64,000 bases of DNA from the NCBI GenBank assembly GCA_003150235.1, contig QAMW01000009.1, positions 1 to 64,000 of the forward strand, in the 5' to 3' direction. Every line of letters begins with the position of its first letter. Within the stretch, counting starts at the first letter, position 1. The stretch comes from Bacteroidales bacterium. Lineage in GTDB: Bacteria > Bacteroidota > Bacteroidia > Bacteroidales > Muribaculaceae. Shown here piece after piece: positions 1-6,637 of this stretch. The translations under genes and the position numbers were made by a program. A model generated the notes under the pieces. The model was given only the letters and a program-made list of their open reading frames with translations. It made no database searches and was not told the DNA's origin.

Positions 1-31
1 TAAGTAGATGTTGAAAATTAGTTTATATCAA
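1..31 (+). repeat. Left terminal inverted repeat of the IS630 element
   Basis: This end begins TAAGTA and, read against the reverse complement of 1084-1114, matches at about 24 of 31 positions, including the outermost six bases and an AAAATTA core. Confidence 0.75.
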
Positions 32-74
32 ATTTTTTGCGTATCTTTGTGTGAACACATAAAGACACACAGCT

Positions 75-1087
75 ATCGCAAAAATCAAAGTTATACAACT
101 GACAGACCAGCAACGTCTGCAACTGGAAGAGGGCTTTCGCCACGGCAAGAGCCACGCATACCGTATGCGCTGTCGCGCAGTACTTCTGAAATCCACCGGC
201 CTGACCTCGAAACAGATTGGAGAACAGACCGAAATGACCCATATATCAGTCAATTCCTGGGTGAAACGCTTCGAGACAGAAGGCATCAAAGGCCTGGATA
301 CACGACCGGGGCGTGGTCGCAAACCGATAATGGATTGCTCAGACGAAGAAGCGGTACGCAGAGCCATAGAGAACGACAGGCAGAGCGTGAAGAAAGCGAA
401 AGAGGCATGGCAGCAGGCTTCTGGGAAAGAAGCCTCCGAGAGTACCTTCAGGGCTTTTTTATCCGCCTTGGCGCGGGATATAGACGTATAAGGAAACGTC
501 CGAAGGGGAAACCCTCGCCGCAGCTCTACGAGTATAAGACCGAGAAGCTGCAAGAACTCGTACAACAGGAAAAAGACGGTCTGATCGACCTTTATTATGG
601 AGATGAAAGCCATATCTGCACTGAGGGATATGTGCCATACGGATGGCAGTTCCGCGGTGAAGATGTCTATATTCCATCTGAAAGAGGTCTGAGACTCAAT
701 ATTTTCGGCATGATCGACCGCAATAATCAATATGAAGGATTCTCCACAACTGAGAATATGACCGCTGACAAGGTCGCCGACTTTATTGACCGACTTTCTC
801 TCCGTATCCGTAGAAACACTTTTGTTGTCCTTGACAATGCAAGCATCCATAGATGCAAGCTCATGCGGGAACTCCGTCCGATCTGGGAGAAACGTGGATT
901 GTATCTCTTTTTCCTCCCACCGTACAGTCCACATCTGAATATCGCCGAGACGCTCTGGAGAATCCTCAAGGGCAAATGGCTCAAACCTGCGGATTATTGT
1001 TCCACGGATTCCCTGCTCTATGCAACCAACCGTGCGTTGGCTGCACTTGGATCTGAACTCAATATCAAGTTTGCCCATGCAGCTTAG
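75..1087 (+). CDS. IS630-family transposase, OrfAB made by -1 frameshift
   Basis: The N-terminal half is read in one frame up to the stop at 491 and carries the helix-turn-helix region (LTSKQIGEQ, then the linker RPGRGRKP). The C-terminal half is open in the -1 frame to 1087 and carries the DDE catalytic domain: D in YYGDESH, D in VLDNASIH, E in LNIAETLW after the PPYSPHLN signature. Joined at 455-461, the product is about 337 aa, normal for the family. The conserved N-terminus (AKIKVIQLTD) begins at 75 with ATC rather than ATG; the first ATG in this frame, at 165, would remove about 30 conserved-looking residues, so the true start is uncertain. A long ORF from position 8 in the second frame is only partly real: before about 461 it is out-of-frame sequence. 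Confidence 0.85.
455..461 (+). promoter_or_regulatory. Slippery heptamer T_TTT_TTA for -1 frameshifting
   Basis: In the upstream frame the codons are GCT TTT TTA, so the heptamer is exactly of the X_XXY_YYZ type. Slipping back one base at this point joins the helix-turn-helix frame to the DDE frame without losing either domain. A short GC-rich self-complementary stretch follows at about 463-477 and might act as a stimulator, but it is close and irregular. Confidence 0.75.
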
Positions 1088-1114
1088 TATAAAATAATTT
1101 TTACGACTTACTTA
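1084..1114 (-). repeat. Right terminal inverted repeat of the IS630 element
   Basis: The reverse complement starts TAAGTA like the left end. It begins inside the transposase stop codon region and ends at TA 1113-1114, after which the interrupted host gene resumes. Confidence 0.75.
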
Positions 1115-1697
1115 TGCCTGTAATCCTATAATGCCGGCGAAAACCTACATTGGTGGCATGATTGTGCAATCGCCCCGCAATGCAGGTCATAACAATCATC
1201 TTGATGTACACGGGATGGTCAGAGTGCCTCTTTTCTCCAACCGTGTGATGATTACTGCTGAAGGTGGCTGGCATCGGTTTGGCAGCAAAGGATTTAATTA
1301 TACTCACTCCTATTCACAGCCCTATATAAACCTTCAGATGATGCTGCTAATAAAAAACTGGTGGATAATGGCTAAATACAACAGCAGCTACAACCGGCTA
1401 TGGGGAGAAATGATATCAAGTGCCAATCAAAATCTCACCAATCTCGGGATAGGCTATACATATAAATCCATGACACTCATGGCGGGGATAGTAAATCCTT
1501 TCGGCAATGTAGCCTTGAAGTCGCGCGACTTATCCGCAATCGCGGGATATGACCGTATTTATCAGGCGACAGGCTCAAACACGCTTATATGGGCAGGCAT
1601 AACCATCAATCTCAGGAAAGGCAAATCACGTGCCGCCTCGCAAAAGAAGCTTGAAAACGAAAATATCTATGAATCAATAACTAACGCTAAAAAGTAA
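1115..1697 (+). pseudogene. 3' fragment of an outer-membrane beta-barrel gene split by IS630
   Basis: The frame is open directly from the IS630 end, with no start until an internal Met at 1131, so this is the distal part of a longer gene lying to the left of the window. The roughly 190 residues show alternating beta-strand patterns, many aromatic residues, a NPFG turn and a final strand-like segment (TLIWAGITINL), as in the C-terminal barrel of TonB-dependent or OMP_b-brl_3 proteins. The stop overlaps the start region of the next gene, so both were probably one transcript. A functional receptor can no longer be made; the barrel family assignment is an inference from pattern. Confidence 0.6.
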
Positions 1698-1702
1698 TGA
1701 CA

Positions 1703-2062
1703 ATGAAAAAATTATCATCAATCATCGCATCGGTAATTCTCGCCACGACTGCAGCCGCCGGTCAGACAATAGTAATCACCAATCTGCCTTACGCAGAAGG
1801 AAAAATCTATCTTGCCATAGCTGATGGCAACACAACCTTAGAAGCAAAAGCACTCGATGTGGAAAGCGATAGCGTGACTACCCATATTGACCTGACGGGA
1901 CATGAAGGACGACAACTGATGTTTCAGGCTTTTCAGGACCTAAACGACAATCACACACTCGACTTTGACAATTTCGGTCGTCCTTCCGAGCCATGCTTGC
2001 AGGAGAAAATCAAGATTTCTCCCAAGACCCAGAAAATAAGCCTGACACTCAAACAATATTAA
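1703..2062 (+). CDS. Secreted DUF2141-family protein
   Basis: This is a short exported protein of about 119 aa with an N-terminal signal peptide (KKLSSIIASVILATTAAAG). The central and C-terminal part fits DUF2141: a beta-sandwich-like start (IVITNLPYAEGKIYLAIAD) and the signature region FQDLNDNHTLDFDNFGRPSEP, which corresponds to the conserved D-N-N-G-LD-N-x-G-x-P-x-E stretch of the family. The role of DUF2141 proteins is not established. ATG occurs at 1697 and 1703; 1703 places the lysines right at the start of the signal peptide and is preferred. It directly follows the barrel fragment and was probably cotranscribed with it, so the upstream IS630 insertion may be polar on it. Confidence 0.72.
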   Translation: MKKLSSIIASVILATTAAAGQTIVITNLPYAEGKIYLAIADGNTTLEAKALDVESDSVTTHIDLTGHEGRQLMFQAFQDLNDNHTLDFDNFGRPSEPCLQEKIKISPKTQKISLTLKQY

Positions 2063-2099
2063 TCACATTGACATATCTACACTTTCAACTTAAAAATAT

Positions 2100-2107
2100 T
2101 ATCTTTG
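2100..2107 (+). promoter_or_regulatory. Bacteroidota -7 element (TATCTTTG)
   Basis: This matches TAnnTTTG and ends 4 nt before the ATG at 2112, so transcription should start at or next to the start codon. No convincing TTTG was found at the expected upstream spacing. Confidence 0.5.
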
Positions 2108-2111
2108 CAGC

Positions 2112-2678
2112 ATGAGACCGGAAGACAGCCTTGACATAATCGCGGAAATGATGTCAAAAACGCGCAAGAGCGTTTTGCAGGATTCTTACGCGCCTTTTCT
2201 AATATGGGGATGGGCAACCGTCGCGGTCGGACTCTCGGTATATCTTTCGGTCACCATGCTTGGCAACTACAATTTCTACATGTTGTGGTTTCTGCTCCCT
2301 GTCATAGGCATATCCGGAGTGAAATTCCACAGACAGCATCACAAAAATGAGGTTAAGACGACACTTACCTCCTCATTGGGCAGTATCTGGCGTATGTTCA
2401 CGGTGCTCCTCGTGTGCTTTTCAGTATACTCTTTCTTTGTACCCTTTAATGTGCTGTTTTTCATACTGCTTATACTCTCTATCGGGTGTTATGTGACAGG
2501 CGCATCGATAAAATATCCGCTCTTGCAATATTCCTCAATAATAGGTTTTATAGTCGATGCTTCACTATGGGCCGTGAATGGACCGACACAGATAATACTG
2601 TTTCTGATCGCCATAGTGGCAATGATGATAATACCGGGTTATAAGATGAAAGAAGATTTAAGACATGACAGAACTTGA
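2112..2678 (+). CDS. Small multi-pass membrane protein paired with a winged-helix regulator
   Basis: The 188-aa product has a short polar N-terminus (about residues 1-25) and five or six hydrophobic segments, at roughly 28-48, 55-72, 93-110, 112-130, 138-153 and 157-173. No catalytic motif is visible and the family was not recognised. The gene overlaps the following winged-helix gene by 14 nt, so the two are translationally coupled. This pairing suggests that the membrane protein and regulator belong to one signalling or stress unit, but that is inference from order only. Confidence 0.75.
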   Translation: MRPEDSLDIIAEMMSKTRKSVLQDSYAPFLIWGWATVAVGLSVYLSVTMLGNYNFYMLWFLLPVIGISGVKFHRQHHKNEVKTTLTSSLGSIWRMFTVLLVCFSVYSFFVPFNVLFFILLILSIGCYVTGASIKYPLLQYSSIIGFIVDASLWAVNGPTQIILFLIAIVAMMIIPGYKMKEDLRHDRT

Positions 2679-2994
2679 CCCTATAATCCATTCACAGCTC
2701 CGGCTTGCCGTGCTTTCCATACTGATGAGTGTGGAGGAAGCTGATTTCGTATTCCTTAAGGAAAAGACCGGCTCGACTATGGGCAATCTGAGCGTACAGA
2801 TAACCAAACTGTCTGATGCCGGCTATATTGAAGTCGAAAAGACATTCAAAAACAAACGTCCGCGCACCGTATGCCGCATGACCGAAACCGGAAAGGAAGC
2901 ATTCAACAACTATATCAATGCTCTTCGACAACTTGTGTCGCCAGCCCTCGGCACCGACGCCCCACCCGACACCCTCTCCCCTTCCCCAATATAG
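2665..2994 (+). CDS. Winged-helix transcriptional regulator (HTH_34-like)
   Basis: The 109-aa protein is a single MarR/ArsR-like winged helix. The N-terminus LDPIIHSQLRLAVLSIL is typical of PF13601 (HTH_34) proteins; a recognition helix region follows (TMGNLSVQITKLSDAGYIEV) and a wing (KNKRPRTVCRMTETG). It has no effector domain. The start ATG lies inside the membrane-protein gene, giving a 14-nt overlap. The C-terminal 20 residues are Pro-rich and probably unstructured. It likely controls its own operon, but no clear operator was found. Confidence 0.82.
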   Translation: MTELDPIIHSQLRLAVLSILMSVEEADFVFLKEKTGSTMGNLSVQITKLSDAGYIEVEKTFKNKRPRTVCRMTETGKEAFNNYINALRQLVSPALGTDAPPDTLSPSPI

Positions 2995-3101
2995 ATAGCA
3001 CTCACAATATAATAACCCATACCTCATCCATACAAAAGATTTGCGAAAAAGTATAGCCCGTCTCCCGGTACATAAATATAAATTCGTTATTTTTAATTGA
3101 A

Positions 3102-4550
3102 ATGACCAAGGATGAACTCATAGCGAAGCTGCATGACATAGAATGGGAGGATTTTGAAGTAAAGACAGCAAAATCCGAACTACCAAAGAATGTATGGGAA
3201 AGCGTCAGCGCATTCTCAAACACCTCCGGCGGTTGGATTGTGCTCGGCGTAAAACAGACCGGTAAGACCTTCGAGATTCAGGGAGTAAACAACATAGAAA
3301 AACTTGAACAGGATTTTCTCGGAACACTTCGAGGCGAAAAGTTCAATCAAAGACTGAATGTTACCTCGAAGCGTTATACAGTAGACGGGAAGAACCTGCT
3401 TGCCTTCTATGTTCCCGAGGTTGATCTTAAACCGGTTTACTATAACAATCCCATCAATACTTTCATCCGTATGGGGAGTGGCGATCAGAGAGCTACTGAA
3501 GGTGAAATCCGTGCAATGTTCCGCGACCAGTCTTTTGGTAAGAAGACTGAAGAAACTATTCCTGACACAAGTATTGACATGCTTAATCTCAATACTTTGA
3601 AAAGTTATAGGTTCGCTCTTAGTCAAACACCTAATCTTATAAATCTCCGTGAATTAAATGATGCTGAATTTTGCGAACAGATAAATATTACCCGTAACGG
3701 GTTACTCACTTATGCGGGACTTCTGATGTTTGGCAAAGCTCCATATGTCCTGCGGTATGTTCCTACATTCTGCGTTGACTATATCGAGATTCCGGGTCCT
3801 ACAATCCGGCAGGCTGAGGTAAGATATACTTATCGTATTCCGGAGCAGGACAACATATGGGAAGCAGTTCAGATAATACTGCGCCGTTTCCGCACTCTTG
3901 TTGATGCTCCGATTCATATCAATAATGATGGATTTGCGACAACAGACGAGAGCCAATACAATGTTCTCCGCGAAGCACTTGCCAACATGGTGATGCATGC
4001 CGATCATTTTGACTCATTGCGTTCTTGTATCCGTGTCTATACCGACCATATCGAGTTTATGAACGGAGGCGCTTTCCCTCTTCCGGTAAAAGACATCCTC
4101 GGGAGGATTTACTCTAAACTTCGTAATCCAACGATTGCCAAATTATTCCGTTTTGTTGGCATAGCTGAAAACGCCGGCTACGGAATGAATAAACTTGTAA
4201 GTTGGGAATCACTGACCGGAACCCGTCCGACTATCGAGAGCGACCGCACAATCGCTGTTGTATCATTCCCACTCAAGTCAGCTATACAAAGAAGAACTGA
4301 TGATGTCAGTAAAAATGAGGGTAAAAATGAGGGTAAAAATGAGGGTAAAAATGAGGGTAAAATTCTAACTTCAAGACAAAATGCAATTTTAGATTTGATA
4401 AGATCTAATCCCACGATAAGTATGATGGAGATGTCCTCAATTCTGAATGTTTCCATAAGCACAATAGAACGGGAAATTCCGAAAATGTCTTTACTTATCA
4501 GGCATATAGGGCCCAAGAACGGAGGATATTGGGAAATAATTGAAGATTAA
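3102..4550 (+). CDS. AlbA_2/Schlafen-type putative DNA-binding regulator with ATPase-like domain
   Basis: The 482-aa protein has the layout of the RecG-like transcriptional regulators common in Bacteroidota. An AlbA_2 (Schlafen AAA_4) domain covers about residues 15-130 (FEVKTAKSELPKNVWESVSAF, then NTSGGWIVLGV). A GHKL/HATPase_c_4-like domain follows near 285-380 (REALANMVMHAD, NGGAFPLP, ENAGYGMNKL). The C-terminus, from about 425, is a winged helix (ILTSRQNAILDLI). Between the last two lies a run of four Lys-Asn-Glu-Gly repeats. Such proteins are found in accessory regions and are often linked to defence or toxin-antitoxin loci, but no activity is proven. The decayed macrodomain gene starts 22 nt downstream. 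Confidence 0.8.
   Translation: MTKDELIAKLHDIEWEDFEVKTAKSELPKNVWESVSAFSNTSGGWIVLGVKQTGKTFEIQGVNNIEKLEQDFLGTLRGEKFNQRLNVTSKRYTVDGKNLLAFYVPEVDLKPVYYNNPINTFIRMGSGDQRATEGEIRAMFRDQSFGKKTEETIPDTSIDMLNLNTLKSYRFALSQTPNLINLRELNDAEFCEQINITRNGLLTYAGLLMFGKAPYVLRYVPTFCVDYIEIPGPTIRQAEVRYTYRIPEQDNIWEAVQIILRRFRTLVDAPIHINNDGFATTDESQYNVLREALANMVMHADHFDSLRSCIRVYTDHIEFMNGGAFPLPVKDILGRIYSKLRNPTIAKLFRFVGIAENAGYGMNKLVSWESLTGTRPTIESDRTIAVVSFPLKSAIQRRTDDVSKNEGKNEGKNEGKNEGKILTSRQNAILDLIRSNPTISMMEMSSILNVSISTIEREIPKMSLLIRHIGPKNGGYWEIIED
4309..4356 (+). repeat. Four tandem 12-bp units (GTAAAAATGAGG) inside the regulator gene
   Basis: Four identical units follow one another without interruption and encode (KNEG)4 in the linker before the C-terminal winged helix. 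As 12 is a multiple of three, changes in copy number would alter linker length without breaking the frame. Confidence 0.95.
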
Positions 4551-4572
4551 AACTATTAAAACAAGATTGGTT

Positions 4573-4780
4573 ATGATTCAATTTATTGAAAAAGGTGACA
4601 TATTTAATATTGTGGGTGTAAACAATTATGCACATGGGATGTAATTGTGCCGGAGCAATGGGAAAAGGAATTGCCTTACAGTTCAAAAATAAATATCCTA
4701 AGATGTATTCCGAATATCGTGCAAGGTGCAAGGATGGTTTATTCAATCCCGGAGATGTCTTTGATTACAATTATGGTTGA
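4573..4780 (+). pseudogene. Decayed macrodomain (ADP-ribose-binding) gene with one-base insertion
   Basis: From the ATG at 4573 the product reads MIQFIEKGDIFNIVGVNNYAHG and stops at 4642. Removing the single A at 4639 restores CNCAGAMGKGIALQFKNKYP, followed by a YRARC and a GDVFDY segment, the conserved start of macrodomain proteins of the YmdB/DarG-like group (asparagine of CN and the GAMGKGIA loop bind ADP-ribose). The restored frame then stops at 4778, so about half of a normal domain is missing as well. Downstream, 4782-4874 encodes an unrecognised peptide that may be another relic. The gene begins 22 nt after the AlbA_2 regulator and may have been its partner. Confidence 0.75.
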
Positions 4781-4901
4781 TAATATTTCCTTCTTCAAAG
4801 TTTTTCAGACTTTTGAGGAAGAAACGAACTTTCCGATAAAAAGATATGTCAGAGAGTTTTTCGGTGTTTATTAAGCAGGAAAGAATTAAACCTTGAAAAG
4901 A

Positions 4902-5741
4902 ATGAAAAATAGAAACTTTCTTATAATGTTGCTCATGGCATTCATCGCAGCGGCAGGGCTGACTGCATGTAGCGATGATAAAAAGCCAAAAGATTCAGTT
5001 AAAGAAATCAGAATGCAAGTGTCGGCAGAAACAGGCATAATGTATGCCTCGTCTGACGACAAAATGGAGCACCCAATAGATTGCATGCTCGTCGAGTCGG
5101 AAGATTTTCCCGGCGAGACACTGCAACTCAGTTTTAATGAAATCGAAGGTTTCACCTACGAGCGTGAACATGAGTATTACCTTTCTGTGAAGCGTACCAT
5201 ACTCGCCAATCCACGCGCCGATGCTTCCGACCGCACATATTCACTTATCAAGATTCTTGCAGACAGACACGTAGTAGACCCTGAACTTCCGGTCGACAAG
5301 GAGATAACGACGGAAGCCGACATAGAGTACTATGACTTGTGTCCTTTCGAGAAATATGCTGTAGGTAGTGCTATCGTTATTGATGATGAAGGTAAAATAG
5401 ATAGTAAAGTTCAGTATGACAAAGTTTCACCGTTACCATCCTACGATAAAGCGCGTATCTGGCTGGTGGATCTCCTTGATCACAAAGATCCGAACTGGGT
5501 GAAATTTCATAGTGTGCCTTATCAGGCAACTTATTCGTATGTATTGTCACCTTTTACCGACAAAATACGTTTGGTACGCAACGAATCACATGGTCCGATG
5601 TTCAAGAATGTAGTGACTGAAGAAGAATTTGCCCGCATCCTGTCCATGGGCTCCGGCGAGAAAGTCAGATATGCGCTTATTCTTGCCAATGTCTACAAAA
5701 AAGGTCTGCAGAAACTGGAATTTAACATAATAAAGCGGTAG
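4902..5741 (+). CDS. DUF4377-containing lipoprotein
   Basis: The product of about 279 aa starts with a lipoprotein signal peptide ending in the lipobox LTAC, so it should be anchored in a membrane. Residues about 40-110 fit DUF4377: DCMLVESEDFPGETLQLSFN followed by IEGFTYEREHEYYLSVK. The C-terminal half (from PLPSYDKARIWLVDLL) is not recognised. A TTG codon nine bases upstream could extend the protein by three residues, but ATG at 4902 gives a normal signal peptide. It stands alone, with a hairpin terminator about 130 nt downstream. Confidence 0.75.
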   Translation: MKNRNFLIMLLMAFIAAAGLTACSDDKKPKDSVKEIRMQVSAETGIMYASSDDKMEHPIDCMLVESEDFPGETLQLSFNEIEGFTYEREHEYYLSVKRTILANPRADASDRTYSLIKILADRHVVDPELPVDKEITTEADIEYYDLCPFEKYAVGSAIVIDDEGKIDSKVQYDKVSPLPSYDKARIWLVDLLDHKDPNWVKFHSVPYQATYSYVLSPFTDKIRLVRNESHGPMFKNVVTEEEFARILSMGSGEKVRYALILANVYKKGLQKLEFNIIKR

Positions 5742-5869
5742 CAATTACAGACTGATTCCACCTCACCCGTTATCAATCGCACCATAATACCACCCCCCTG
5801 CGACATCACCCGCCTCATTGAGTTTGCAGCATCAAAAGAATCCAAATGGCTTCGGGGAAAGAAAAAGAA

Positions 5870-5894
5870 AAGCTGTCTTTAAAAGACAGCTTTC
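5870..5894. terminator. Hairpin terminator between convergent genes
   Basis: AAAGCTGTCTTT and AAAGACAGCTTT are perfect 12-nt complements one base apart. Read on the minus strand, the stem is followed by a T-rich tract, so it mainly serves the small minus-strand gene, although it can stop transcription from both sides. Confidence 0.8.
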
Positions 5895-5932
5895 ATTAGT
5901 TTATGCATGCATCAAATTCCTGGGTAGTTATG

Positions 5933-6118
5933 TCAGCACAGACCTTTGTCTTGCCCATGCTTGATAACAGCCTCACAGATAAAATCAGTGATGCTGTCAA
6001 CCTGTTCGAGAACCGCATGCACTGTCGCCGGCGCATTAAAGCCATAACGCTTTACGGTCGATTTTTTGCGGCCTGCACCGGGGCGACGACCGCCTCTTTT
6101 CTTTGCAGATTCTTCCAT
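5933..6118 (-). CDS. Small basic DNA-binding-like protein (61 aa)
   Basis: The N-terminal third is strongly basic and Gly/Pro-rich (KKRGGRRPGAGRKK), resembling an AT-hook-like tail. The rest (VKRYGFNAPATVHAVLEQ, then SITDFICEAVIKHG) has one strand followed by two helices, which fits a ribbon-helix-helix monomer. This architecture is common in short Bacteroidota proteins and suggests a DNA-binding dimer, but no target is known. It has its own promoter-like element at 6186-6194 and a terminator at 5870-5894, so it is probably expressed as a single-gene unit. Confidence 0.65.
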   Translation of the reverse strand: MEESAKKRGGRRPGAGRKKSTVKRYGFNAPATVHAVLEQVDSITDFICEAVIKHGQDKGLC

Positions 6119-6185
6119 AATTCGCCTAAACTAATTGCACAAAAAACTTAATGTTAATACTCCAGAGTCGCCTCTGAAAACATTT

Positions 6186-6194
6186 GCAAATCTA
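6186..6194 (-). promoter_or_regulatory. -7 element TAGATTTGC for the small basic protein gene
   Basis: The minus strand reads TAGATTTGC, an exact TAnnTTTG match, giving a leader of about 65 nt. A CAGAG-GCGA-CTCTG hairpin (6163-6176) lies in this leader. TTTG upstream is at 15 nt spacing, shorter than usual. Confidence 0.5.
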
Positions 6195-6311
6195 CAAAAA
6201 AAGTAACATCAAACCTCGATTATTAATAAATTTTTCGTTTATATTCGTTTAAAATATGAATATAGTGACATATAATCTATCGATATTTAAAACACATTAA
6301 CAATGATGTGC

Positions 6312-6346
6312 AAAGCCGACACCCATTTATGGATTGTATCGGCTTT
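6312..6346. terminator. Possible terminator hairpin at the end of the TPR gene
   Basis: AAAGCCGA (6312-6319) pairs with TCGGCTTT (6339-6346) around a 19-nt loop, and one arm lies within the 3' end of the TPR gene. On the minus strand there is no good T tract after the stem, so its use by the TPR gene is uncertain. Confidence 0.4.
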
Positions 6347-6599
6347 TATCATAAAACTGCATTATAGTCATCGCCTGTTCCAATGCTTCCGCCGCCGGCG
6401 ATGACGGGTCAAGTTCTGCAGCCCTGGCATAATCGCTGATAGCATCACGACGTCGCTCCAAACGCCAAAAAAGCCTTCCCCGTTCAAAAAACAAACAAGC
6501 GTTACCGTGACTATTTTCTATGAGTCGCGTTATAGCAACAATTGCCTCTTCTATCTCGTTTTTATGAATAAGATGAGTTATCTCGGTAGGTAATGTCAT
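6327..6599 (-). CDS. Small tetratricopeptide-repeat protein
   Basis: The 90-aa product consists almost entirely of helical TPR-like repeats: a first pair of helices at about 10-30, then a clear TPR at about 35-68 (NACLFFERGRLFWRLERRRDAISDYARAAELDP) with the usual small residues at turn positions. No signal peptide or catalytic residue is present, so it should be a cytoplasmic protein-protein interaction module. It is divergent from the phytase-like gene, with only 38 nt between the two starts. Confidence 0.72.
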   Translation of the reverse strand: MTLPTEITHLIHKNEIEEAIVAITRLIENSHGNACLFFERGRLFWRLERRRDAISDYARAAELDPSSPAAEALEQAMTIMQFYDKSRYNP

Positions 6600-6609
6600 A
6601 AAATTTTCT

Positions 6610-6617
6610 TACTTTTG
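6610..6617 (+). promoter_or_regulatory. -7 element TACTTTTG for the MINPP-like gene
   Basis: An exact TAnnTTTG match 20 nt before the ATG at 6638. The upstream promoter half would fall within the start of the divergent TPR gene; no clear TTTG was found there. Confidence 0.5.
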
Positions 6618-6637
6618 AAACTACAAATTTATAAACA

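Larger units (their letters stand above)
1..1114 (+). mobile_element. Complete IS630-family insertion sequence
   Basis: The element is bounded by TA at 1-2 and 1113-1114, as expected for IS630/Tc1-type elements that duplicate a TA target. Its ends form imperfect inverted repeats of about 31 bp (1-31 against 1084-1114, about 24 matches), and it carries a two-frame DDE transposase. The length of 1.1 kb is usual for the family. It sits inside an outer-membrane protein gene whose 3' part continues at 1115. The left end coincides with the window edge, so the flank before base 1 cannot be checked. Confidence 0.88.

Noticed and set aside
23..1078. Long open frame (351 codons) on the minus strand opposite the transposase
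   Set aside because: It lies exactly opposite the two transposase frames, shows no recognisable domain, and the plus strand carries clear HTH and DDE motifs.
4178..4516. Minus-strand frame with repeated PSFL motifs
   Set aside because: It is the antisense reading of the (KNEG)4 tandem repeat in the AlbA_2 gene.
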